From: Microscilla marina ATCC 23134
GTDB lineage: Bacteria; Bacteroidota; Bacteroidia; Cytophagales; Microscillaceae
DNA: 64,000 nt
Direction of reading: 5' to 3'
Assembly (NCBI RefSeq): GCF_000169175.1
Contig: NZ_AAWS01000032.1
Span: forward strand, 39,013-103,012
Numbering within the stretch: the first letter of the stretch is position 1; each line of letters begins with the position of its first letter. The notes beneath the pieces are model-generated. The model was not told the DNA's origin and searched no databases. It saw only the letters and a program-made list of their open reading frames with translations. This document shows, piece after piece, positions 45,009-52,636 of this stretch. Made by a program: the position numbers and the translations under genes.

Positions 45009-45112
45009 GAGCTTGTTTAGCTTCGCAGAGCTTGGAGGCAAGCCTCCTGCGGTTAAATTTTCGCATTTAGAGTGATTTCTAATGAGTTTTGTGTTCATTT
45101 AAACAATCCTCT
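45008..45112. repeat. MITE-like inverted-repeat element, copy 2
   Basis: 105 nt bounded by AGAGCTTGTTTA (45008-45019) and its imperfect complement TAAACAATCCTCT (45100-45112). The core 45053-45092 matches 13495-13534 (reverse) in 37 of 40 positions. Relative to copy 1 it carries a 36-nt hairpin insert (45020-45055) with GGAGGC/GCCTCC. Confidence 0.6.
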
Positions 45113-45116
45113 ACAT

Positions 45117-45148
45117 ATAAAAACCCTGACACATGAGCACCAGGGTTT
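45117..45148 (-). terminator. Rho-independent terminator of the M57 protease gene
   Basis: Stem AAACCCTG with CAGGGTTT, 12-nt loop, followed on the minus strand by TTTTTAT; 68 nt after the stop at 45216. Confidence 0.75.
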
Positions 45149-45215
45149 CATAGCTTAACTATATACTACAAATATTATAAAAGTATGAGATATTGTAAGT
45201 AAGCACTTGTGGTCA

Positions 45216-46067
45216 TTAGTACATGTAGTTTAAAGACACGTTGTCATAGTAAGAAAACTCGCCAGGAGTACCTAAACCACCACAAGACAACATGATAGAC
45301 TGAGCATCGTAGCTGGTAGGAGTACCAGGAATGTTGATGGCTCCGTCGAAACCTTGACCTTCGCTTCCACCTTGTCCACAGCTAATAGAGCGATTGAACC
45401 AGTCAGTATGACGGAAACCGATGCAGTGTCCAAGTTCGTGCATTGTAATGTGACGTGCAGTTTGTAAACCAGCGTTGTTTACGCCAGAGTTCATCTGTAC
45501 CCATTTGTAAGGAGCTCCACCGCTTGGGAAACCAGCCTGAGCACCTACCTGATTGTTAGGCACTTGATAAACCACAATGTCATACGCGTTGAAGTTGGTC
45601 CCAAAAGCCAAAGTATAACGTAAGCTAATGCCAGCCGCATTGTATCGTTGGATGGCTTGCTGTAACGCTGTTCTTAAAGTGTTGCCCAAACCATATCCAC
45701 CACCACCAGTGTAACCAATTACACGAATAGTACGAGGAGCATTTACTAAGCTAAAAGTACGGTATTGCTCACCTTTAGGACCTTTTGTTTTGGGGCTGGC
45801 AAGCATGCTTTTTAGTTGATCGTCTGAAATAAACACATCTTTTTCGAGGGTATACCCTGTTTGAGTTTTCCCTGTCAACGGATTGGTTACTTGGCCATAT
45901 ACCCCATCACGGGCGTCAAAGCCCAAGCTGGCAAACTTGTCCACTACCTCTTGGCTCAAGCCTTGCTTTTGGCTTTGGTTAGGGGTAGTCTCTTGTTGTT
46001 TGCACGAAAAGGTAAAGGCAGCAAGTACCATTAAAAATAGGCTGTGTAATAGATTTAACTTCTTCAT
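45216..46067 (-). CDS. M57-type zinc metalloprotease lipoprotein (dual-action HEIGH-like)
   Basis: 283 residues. SPII signal with lipobox FTFSC (Cys22). The zinc motif HELGHCIGFRH (H210, E211, H214, H220) is the HExxHxxGxxH metzincin type, and the domain starts near 105 (TFSLVNAPRTIRVIGY) with the Gly-rich loop YTGGGGYGLGNTLRTALQQAIQRYN. C-terminal to the motif, QSIMLSCGG has the Met-turn position (S-I-M). M57 proteases of Bacteroidota are secreted or surface lipoproteins; the substrate is unknown. Preceded by an 859-nt AT-rich region. Confidence 0.9.
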   Translation of the reverse strand: MKKLNLLHSLFLMVLAAFTFSCKQQETTPNQSQKQGLSQEVVDKFASLGFDARDGVYGQVTNPLTGKTQTGYTLEKDVFISDDQLKSMLASPKTKGPKGEQYRTFSLVNAPRTIRVIGYTGGGGYGLGNTLRTALQQAIQRYNAAGISLRYTLAFGTNFNAYDIVVYQVPNNQVGAQAGFPSGGAPYKWVQMNSGVNNAGLQTARHITMHELGHCIGFRHTDWFNRSISCGQGGSEGQGFDGAINIPGTPTSYDAQSIMLSCGGLGTPGEFSYYDNVSLNYMY

Positions 46068-46953
46068 ATTTTTTTAAAATAATTGTGTAAGATAATTGGT
46101 GTTTGAGTCAAATAACTCGATGCAATATTACCATTTGATATGGTATGAGTCCAAAAAAGGCAGGTAAACAAAAAGTATACAAAGCATATTGTTTAAATTT
46201 TTACGATACACTAGAGGTAAACAATATTTTTGAAAGGAAATTTTAAGAAAATATTATAGTGTACAATAAGAAAATAAAGAAATTATATTTTGCTTATAAG
46301 TATCTTTTAGTAAGTTGTTTAGGTGATTTAAAAAGGAAAACTAGAAGAAAATAGAAGTAAACAGTAGGGAAAATACTCTTAAATATCTTGGTAACACTAG
46401 AACCAGTATAGGTCGTTTTTTTATATGAAATGAAATTTTTTGATTAAGTGAATATTTGTAGAATATTATTCTATATAAAGTTTTATAATAAAATTTACTT
46501 TGTTTTTATAGAGTTTTTAAGGTGTTTTTGTGGGTTTTAGAAGATGCATTCATTGTTTGTCAGAGAGTATAAATTAGCGTCTTTATTGGAGATAACGCTT
46601 GTAAATTCTAATTGTTTAAACTTTATGTTAAAATAATTTAATTAATCAATTGATGTGATGCTTTAATGAGGGTTAATCACTTAATTTGCTGTTTTTGTGG
46701 TTAAAATAGTATGATAGTCAGGCGTTTTTTGACATTTAAAGGAGCTCTTTCTGGGGTTTGTTTTTTTTTGAGCCTATGTAGTGTGTTTTATAAGTAATAA
46801 ATGACCAACTCTTAAAGTATTAGTTTAAAAACTAAGGATATAGTTGTTTTTTGTTGTTAAACCTTCTATACTTGTAATTATAGCTTTTGTTTTGGTTGAT
46901 TATTCTAGCAAAAGCAGTTATATCCAATGTTTATACTAATGTTTGTTGTAAAA
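46068..46953. other. Long AT-rich non-coding region
   Basis: 886 nt without credible ORF, strongly AT-rich (poly-T and poly-A runs, e.g. around 46430-46520 and 46740-46770). No hairpin with a T-tract or RNA motif stands out. It serves as upstream region for the M57 gene (minus) and the TPR gene (plus). Confidence 0.5.
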
Positions 46954-46956
46954 ATG

Positions 46957-48267
46957 ATGAAATATATTTCTCAGGCCTTCTGGTTACTGTTGTTTATACC
47001 CGTATTGGCCTTTGCCCAAACCCCACAAGAAAAAGAAAAGTATGTAATGTTTGACGATTTGTACAAGGCAAAGCAGTATGAAAAAGCCATCCCACCGTTG
47101 AATTGGTTCTTGAAAAATAAACCTGACTTTCATAAAAACATCTATATCAAAGGTTATAACCTATACCATAATTTGGTAAAGGAAACTTCTGACGCACAGC
47201 AAAAAGCCCAATATCAGGACAAAGCCCTGGAGATTTATGACATGCGCGTAAAACATTTTGGCGAAGAGGCAAAGGTAATGAACCAAAAAGGACATTACGC
47301 CTTTTTTTATTGGGGAAGCCGCCCCGACAAAGTCGATGATTTGTTTAAACTGTATACCAAAATTATAGCCCTCAATGGCAATAATACCTACTACCGCAGT
47401 GTGTCAAACTATATGTATATGGTTTCGCAGCAATACCGAAAGGGAAATATTACGGGTAAAGAAGTAGTAGATACTTACGATAAGCTCACCAGTATTATCA
47501 ATGCCAATATGCCCAAATACCCCCAACACTGGACTGAAGTAAAAAACTATGTAGATGATACTTTCAAAAAGATCATTAGATCGAAAAGCAAAGAAGGTAA
47601 ACCCATGCTTTCTTGTGAGTTTGTTAATTTGTATTACATGCCCGATTATCACAAAAACCCCCACGATATCGAAACGATCAAAGAGATTATGCGCTTGTTG
47701 ATCGAAATAAGGAAAACCAACCCGTCAGCCCCTTGCGGCCAAGACTCTACCTTTGCTATTATGAGCGAAAAATTATTTAAAGCAACTCCTACCTATGAGG
47801 GGGCATTGCTGATAATCAGTATCTATAAAAAACAAAAAAATTATGCTAAGGTAGAGGAGTTGATGGATCAATTGCCTGAGCTTGCCAAAACCAGCAAAGA
47901 AAAAGCAAGCGCGTATTATACGATTGCCAAGGCAAAAAGAAGAAAAGGAAATAAGACAAGTGCTCGAAGCTTTGCCTTGAAAGCCGCCGCCGCAGATGCC
48001 AAGTTTGCCCCAAAAGCGTATAACCTGATCGGCGATATGTATTACAACAGCGGGCAAATTTGTACCAATAAAAACCCCGTGCTGAACCGTGCAGTATACA
48101 TAGCAGCTTATGAAATGTACCAAAAAGCAGGCAATGCCGCCAAAATGGCTAAAGCCAAGGTACAGTGCCCCGATATAGTAGATGCACATACTTATGGAAT
48201 GCAAAAAGGACAGTTGATTTCGGTGGGTTGTTGGATTGGTGGAAAAGTAAAACTTATGCTACGCTAA
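46957..48267 (+). CDS. Secreted tetratricopeptide-repeat-type protein
   Basis: About 436 residues from ATG 46957 (MKYISQAFWLLLFIP), giving a signal peptide cleaved near AFAQT; ATG 46954 or 46927 would only extend it. The mature part is an array of helical hairpins, TPR-like: LYKAKQYEKAIPPLNWFLKNKP, MVSQQYRKGNITGKEVVDTY, TYEGALLIISIYKKQKNYAKVEELMDQL, AYYTIAKAKRRKGNKTSARSFALKAAAAD and YNLIGDMYYN. Four Cys (SCEF, PCGQ, ICTN, QCPD) may form disulfides in the periplasm. Scaffold role inferred. Terminator ~60 nt after the stop. Confidence 0.82.
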   Translation: MKYISQAFWLLLFIPVLAFAQTPQEKEKYVMFDDLYKAKQYEKAIPPLNWFLKNKPDFHKNIYIKGYNLYHNLVKETSDAQQKAQYQDKALEIYDMRVKHFGEEAKVMNQKGHYAFFYWGSRPDKVDDLFKLYTKIIALNGNNTYYRSVSNYMYMVSQQYRKGNITGKEVVDTYDKLTSIINANMPKYPQHWTEVKNYVDDTFKKIIRSKSKEGKPMLSCEFVNLYYMPDYHKNPHDIETIKEIMRLLIEIRKTNPSAPCGQDSTFAIMSEKLFKATPTYEGALLIISIYKKQKNYAKVEELMDQLPELAKTSKEKASAYYTIAKAKRRKGNKTSARSFALKAAAADAKFAPKAYNLIGDMYYNSGQICTNKNPVLNRAVYIAAYEMYQKAGNAAKMAKAKVQCPDIVDAHTYGMQKGQLISVGCWIGGKVKLMLR

Positions 48268-48327
48268 ACCCGTATTAAAGGCAAATGTTCAACGCAGCCT
48301 TTTTACCTTTTACTATGTATGATAATC

Positions 48328-48353
48328 GCCTGGCATTATTGTCGGGCTTTTTT
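48328..48353 (+). terminator. Rho-independent terminator of the TPR gene
   Basis: Stem GCCTGGCA with TGTCGGGC (GU pairs) around TTAT, then six T. Confidence 0.72.
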
Positions 48354-48520
48354 GTGTCATAAAGTCAGCTGTTGCTGGGCATGGAGAGTATAAATGTGAC
48401 ATTGTGGCTGTAAAGCCTTGCAAATCAGTGGGTTTTTGTTGGTTTTGAGCACTGGTACAGCCTTTGATAAACTCCTCTTTGAAATCAACAATATTCCCCA
48501 ACACTAAACTAAAGAACAAA

Positions 48521-48934
48521 ATGGAAGATAATATGCAAACCAACGAAGTAACCATAGAAAAAGGTCTTTTGAAAAGCATAGCACAAGATGTGCGTGCACT
48601 GAACACTGTAGCTGGAGGGATTGTGGCTACTCAAATGAAAATTATACAGTCTGAAGATGGCTACACAGTAAAAATAAAGGCGCCAACCGTGCCTATTGAA
48701 GCCTACAATATTGAAATAAACCGTGACCAGTTGATGATTTACACCACATTGGAAGAAGACGAATCGAGTGAGGGCGTCATTACCCCTTTTTTCCAGGTGT
48801 TGCCTATTAGTTCAGGGGTAAATGTAGAGGCTATTGAGGCAGTGTTTGAAAACGGAGAACTGCAGATTTTGGCCCCATTTTATGAAGAACATAAGTCAAG
48901 CGAAATCAAGAGAATTAACATTCGTCAGATTTAG
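48521..48934 (+). CDS. Hsp20/alpha-crystallin small heat-shock protein
   Basis: 137 residues from ATG 48521 (MEDNMQTNEV). The alpha-crystallin domain runs ~45-130: YTVKIKAPTVPIEAYNIEINRDQLMIYTTLEE, then FFQVLPISSGVNVEAIEAVFENGELQILAPF, with the family signature A-x-x-x-N-G-x-L-x-I-x-x-P. The C-terminal extension ends in RINIRQI, an I-x-I-like tail that docks subunits into oligomers. Holdase chaperone in the cytoplasm. Single gene; shares a bidirectional terminator with its right neighbour. Confidence 0.85.
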   Translation: MEDNMQTNEVTIEKGLLKSIAQDVRALNTVAGGIVATQMKIIQSEDGYTVKIKAPTVPIEAYNIEINRDQLMIYTTLEEDESSEGVITPFFQVLPISSGVNVEAIEAVFENGELQILAPFYEEHKSSEIKRINIRQI

Positions 48935-49131
48935 TGACGTGTTTGTAATAACTGCCTGTATTTAGTTTAAATTTCTTTGTCTTACCTGGCTTTTAAATTT
49001 TTTCTAAGTTCCGAACACCTATTGTGAACAAGTCATTTAGTCATATTAGTTTTTAGTTATAACGCTTTTAGTGACGAGTTTGAAAGTAGATAAAACTATT
49101 ATGCAACCGTCACTTAATATTTGTACAAAAT

Positions 49132-49167
49132 AAAAACCTCTGCCTGGCATCAGGCAGAGGTTTTTTT
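49132..49167. terminator. Bidirectional Rho-independent terminator
   Basis: Perfect stem CCTCTGCCTG with CAGGCAGAGG around GCAT, flanked by A5 on the left and T7 on the right, between convergent gene ends at 48934 and 49189. Confidence 0.9.
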
Positions 49168-49188
49168 GTAGACATTTGTTTAAACTTT

Positions 49189-50673
49189 TTATTGTACCTC
49201 AAAAGATTTCTCTTCTGAAAACTTAGAGCTTTGAAAAGCCCCATTGATAGTTTGTACACTCCAGTAATACTTGCCTGGAGGCAGGTTTTTTATCCGCCAA
49301 TTGTCGTGGTGATGAGCGTTGCCGTTTTCTACCACCAACCTAAAGCCACTTTGAGCGTCTGCCATAGGCGAAAGTTGGTCATTTTTGCCTGGAGCAGTGC
49401 CTATTCTTATGTTATAAGTAATGCCCTTGAGGTCTTTTATCTTTGCCCATTTCAATACTACATCTTTGCCTTTTACCTCAGCGTTCAAGTTCGACGGAGG
49501 GTGCATCTTTACCTCTTTGCCCTTGTTAAGGTTGTTTTGGTAGATCTTGGTGTGTTGGTTAAAACTCTGATCTTCACCCGTAATCAAAATATCAAGGTCG
49601 CCATCATTGTCATAGTCGCCCCAGGCTGCCGACCCAGCTGACAAACCTATAAGCTGAGCATTGATGTCTTTAAAACTACCCCCATTATTTTGGTAAATCT
49701 TAGAGCGTCGCTTGCCCTGATTGTCCATTCCTGTAATCAAAATATCGAGGTCACCATCGTTGTCATAGTCACCCCAGGCAAGCGAGCTACGTGATACCTG
49801 GATCAGGTTGGTATTGATTGCCAAAAACCTGCCCTTATTATTTTTATACAACTTGGTCAACCTTTTGCCCTGATCAGTCAATCCACACATCAACAAATCC
49901 AAATCCCCGTCATTGTCATAATCGCCCCAGGCAGCTGCCCCCCGTAAAAGTCCGGTAATGTTGGCGTTAATGTCAGTAAACTTGCCATTGTCGTTGCGAT
50001 AGATGATACACTTCGCCAATTTTTGGGTAGGGTGGTACCTACCCGATACCAAAATATCTAAGTCACCATCGTTGTCATAGTCACCCCAGGCAGCTGTCCC
50101 GCGTGAGATGCCTATTAAATTTGTCTTTATTTTTACCAGCTTACCCTTGTCATTCCTGAAAATTTGGGTTTTTCTACCACCATTTTTGGTATTGCCCGCC
50201 ATCAACAAGTCCAAGTCACCGTCGTTGTCATAGTCGCCCCACACTACGGTACTGGCGTATACTCCATCCAGGTTTTGAGGACTCTCTTTGAAGTAATTAC
50301 TGCCTTCGTTATTGTATATTTTGGCAATTCGAGTTTCCCCGTCTTGCCCGGTCAGCACCAAGTCAAGGTCATTGTCGTTGTCCAGGTCAGTCCAGGCAAG
50401 GTTGTTCGACGCTACACTGTTTACCCCTGGCAAACTTGCCTCAATGTCTTCAAACTGTCCATTGTTGTTGTTATAAATGCGGGTAACTCGTTTTTTACCG
50501 TCCCATCCCATCATAAACACATCCAGGTCACCGTCGTTGTCCTGATCGCCCCAGGCTACTGAGCTATACTTGAGGTTAACCATTCCGGTTTTCACCTCTT
50601 TAAACTGGGCTTGAACACCCCAGGTACATATTAAAAATAAGGAAAAAAAGGTAAAAGTTCGTAAGTATTGCAT
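49189..50673 (-). CDS. VCBS/FG-GAP repeat secreted protein with FN3-like C-terminus
   Basis: 494 residues from ATG 50673 (MQYLRTFTFFSLFLI), signal peptide ending near GVQAQ; ATG 50682 is also possible, the frame's extension to 50736 not. Seven VCBS/FG-GAP units of ~53 residues carry near-identical AWGDYDNDGDLDILITG motifs, whose DxDxDGDxDxx loops bind calcium and build a beta-propeller. After residue ~400 a fibronectin type III-like domain follows (VVLKWAKIKDLKGITYNIRIGT, GKYYWSVQTINGAFQSSKFS). It ends in FEVQ without a type A or B sorting domain, so it is probably periplasmic, or exported through another route. Confidence 0.88.
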   Translation of the reverse strand: MQYLRTFTFFSLFLICTWGVQAQFKEVKTGMVNLKYSSVAWGDQDNDGDLDVFMMGWDGKKRVTRIYNNNNGQFEDIEASLPGVNSVASNNLAWTDLDNDNDLDLVLTGQDGETRIAKIYNNEGSNYFKESPQNLDGVYASTVVWGDYDNDGDLDLLMAGNTKNGGRKTQIFRNDKGKLVKIKTNLIGISRGTAAWGDYDNDGDLDILVSGRYHPTQKLAKCIIYRNDNGKFTDINANITGLLRGAAAWGDYDNDGDLDLLMCGLTDQGKRLTKLYKNNKGRFLAINTNLIQVSRSSLAWGDYDNDGDLDILITGMDNQGKRRSKIYQNNGGSFKDINAQLIGLSAGSAAWGDYDNDGDLDILITGEDQSFNQHTKIYQNNLNKGKEVKMHPPSNLNAEVKGKDVVLKWAKIKDLKGITYNIRIGTAPGKNDQLSPMADAQSGFRLVVENGNAHHHDNWRIKNLPPGKYYWSVQTINGAFQSSKFSEEKSFEVQ

Positions 50674-50682
50674 GGTTGTCAT

Positions 50683-51027
50683 ATTTTGTATTGAGTTGAA
50701 TATTTTACGAAGAGAGGCAAGGCATTGATGAAACAATGGACAAAAATGCTTTGCTGAAAGTTAATAATATGTTGGTATGAAGCCTAACGTAGTATATAAA
50801 AAAATGATCATCTTTCGATATCTTTTTTGAAAACTAAATTTAGGTACATTCACAAGCCAACAATTGATAAAAAGCCAGAAGTATACGTGCTTCTGGCTAA
50901 ATCTAATACTTTTAACTAACAAATTTGTAATCTATTGAAAATGAGTGTACTATGTATTTGTTAGTTGCCTATATAACAGGGTGTACCCAGAATCTAGCGC
51001 CTAGTCCCTAGCACCCTGTTGGTGCTT
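50683..51027. other. Intergenic region with inverted repeats
   Basis: 345 nt without ORF. It holds the terminator listed at 50869-50898. At 50975-51020 a second inverted repeat (AACAGGGTG and CACCCTGTT) encloses TCTAGCGCCTAGTCCCTAG; no T-tract follows. Confidence 0.5.
50869..50898 (-). terminator. Rho-independent terminator of the PorP-OmpA gene
   Basis: Perfect 9-bp stem AGCCAGAAG/CTTCTGGCT around TATACGTG, followed on the minus strand by TTTTTATC; 130 nt after the stop at 51028. Confidence 0.75.
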
Positions 51028-51893
51028 CTAACTATCCGGGAACTTCATCTTAAATGCTACCCTACGGTTTTTCTTACGGTTAGGCTCGTTAATGTTGGGT
51101 ACCAACGGACGATTATCGGCATACCCAGCCGTTTTAATGCGTTTGGGGTCAATACCATCGTATTCCATCAAGTATTTACGCACTGCCTCAGCACGTTTTT
51201 TCGATAATCTCAGGTTACCCGCTTTGGTACCAATGTTACAAGTGTGTCCCGATACCTCAATCTCTGCCTCTGGAAACTCCATCATCTTTTGGGCTACACT
51301 GTCCAGCAAAGCCTTCGACTTTTCGTCCAACTCGTCACTGCCCAGCTTAAAGCGGAAAGCGCCATCTTCGAGCCCTGGCTTGGTTTTCGGCTTTTCTTTG
51401 GGTGGGGGAGGAGTAGGCACCATGGCCATAGGAATAGCCCCTGGAGGTACAGGGTTAAACTTCATGCCTGAGTCTGGGTCGATGGGGGGGATTTCGTAGT
51501 GAGGTTTTTTAAGGGGCTTGCGCTTAAACTTAAATCCTACGGTGATTTCAAACACACTGTGTCCCTGCCAGATGGTAGACGATTGAGCCGTTGGCCAGTC
51601 AAAGTTAAACGCCACAAAATAAGAAGGTTTGTGAAACTCCAGCGATGCTATAATTGCCTTGTTGAGGTTGTACCAGGCACCCACCCCTACTTTGGCATCT
51701 TTGAAATAAGGTGCGATTTGGCCTAAGATAAAAGGACTGGCAAAAACCCAGGCACCCGCATTGATCTGGTTGTTTCCAGTTCGGTTGATCCATCTAAAGT
51801 TAGGAAACACCGAAAAGTTTCGGTTTTCCCATACCCTCATTCCCCCTGTCATCGTAAACTTTCGTCGGATGACATCTTTTACTTCGTTGAAAA
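51028..51893 (-). CDS. PorP/SprF-like and OmpA fusion, 3' part (frameshifted): end of PorP barrel plus OmpA domain
   Basis: The frame continues the PorP/SprF barrel (NEVKDVIRRKFTMTGGMRVW, VFPNFRWI, WYNLNKAIIASLEFHKPSYFVAFNFDW, FEITVGFKFK) and after a Pro/Lys-rich linker (~residues 175-205 of the fragment, MVPTPPPPKEKPK) carries an OmpA C-terminal domain: AKALLDSVAQ-like helix, AEIEVSGHTCNIGTKAGNLRLSKKRAEAVRKYL and the final NRRVAFKM. This domain binds peptidoglycan and would tie the PorP barrel to the cell wall. The usual Asp of GHTD is Cys here. It needs one extra T in the run 51890-51893 (coding strand TTTT) to join the 5' part; first in-frame ATG is not a likely start. Confidence 0.85.
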
Positions 51894-52556
51894 CGACTGG
51901 TTGGGTTCGTTGATGTTGTACAACGATATGCCCAAAAAAGCCTTGGTGTTGCCCAGCGTATCTTCGGCTTGCCACATCATACCCGCACTGGCCGAAAAAT
52001 AGCTTTGCGAGGTATTGGCTGCACTTTCACCCAGTCCAGCGTTGGGGTTTACGGTTCCCCCCTGAAACTGAGCATCAGTGGTGAGGTTGTCAAAGCGAAT
52101 AGAGCGCTGAAAGTAGCCCCCTTGTGCCCCAAAACTGATGTGATGCTTGCCCCAGTTTTTGGTATAATACTTATCGGTTTTTTTGCCCAAAAAGTGTGAA
52201 CCAATCTCGTGGTTATAGGCAAAAGCTCCGGTAAACCCATTGGTGTGCAGGAAAGTGCCATTTTGGTCATTGACAAAGCCCAAGGCTACCCCTCCCCATC
52301 TTTTTTGGGTGTTTTTGTTGATCAGCGGGTAGACCCCGGTAGCCATAAAAAACCGGTAGTTTTCATCGGCCACATTGGGTTGATTTCGGTAGTTCAAAAA
52401 AATCTGACGATCGTTGCTTGCCGCGGCCCTTGCCGGGTTGGTAAGCAAAGGCGTATAATGGTATTGGGTCATGTTAAAGTCTTGTGCCTGCCCCAGGGTA
52501 TGCAACCCCAATAACAAACCACAGATTACCCAAAAATTTTGTGTAAAATTTTTCAT
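51879..52556 (-). CDS. PorP/SprF-like T9SS-associated membrane protein, 5' part (frameshifted)
   Basis: 225 codons. The signal peptide ends near LGQAQ and leads into the conserved PorP/SprF start: DFNMTQYHYTPLLTNPARAAASNDRQIFLNYRNQ, GVYPLINKNTQKRWGGVALGF, FLHTNGFTGAFAYNHEI, HHISFGAQGGYFQRSI and FSASAGMMWQ. SprF-type proteins are required for secretion or attachment of the large SprB adhesin with a type B tail, and this gene lies 80 nt downstream of just such an adhesin on the same strand, so they form an adhesin/receptor pair. The frame stops with NQSFSTK because of a missing T; the sense frame continues in the previous entry. Confidence 0.88.
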   Translation of the reverse strand: MKNFTQNFWVICGLLLGLHTLGQAQDFNMTQYHYTPLLTNPARAAASNDRQIFLNYRNQPNVADENYRFFMATGVYPLINKNTQKRWGGVALGFVNDQNGTFLHTNGFTGAFAYNHEIGSHFLGKKTDKYYTKNWGKHHISFGAQGGYFQRSIRFDNLTTDAQFQGGTVNPNAGLGESAANTSQSYFSASAGMMWQAEDTLGNTKAFLGISLYNINEPNQSFSTK

Positions 52557-52636
52557 CTGTATTGATTAACTAAGGTGTCGTTATGTTTTTAATAAGGGCA
52601 ACAAGCTTGGTCACTTATTGCCCGTTGTTGAATGTG

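Noticed and set aside
46068..46953. Possible replication origin in the AT-rich gap
   Set aside because: No DnaA-box clusters or origin-associated genes are visible; AT richness alone is not enough.
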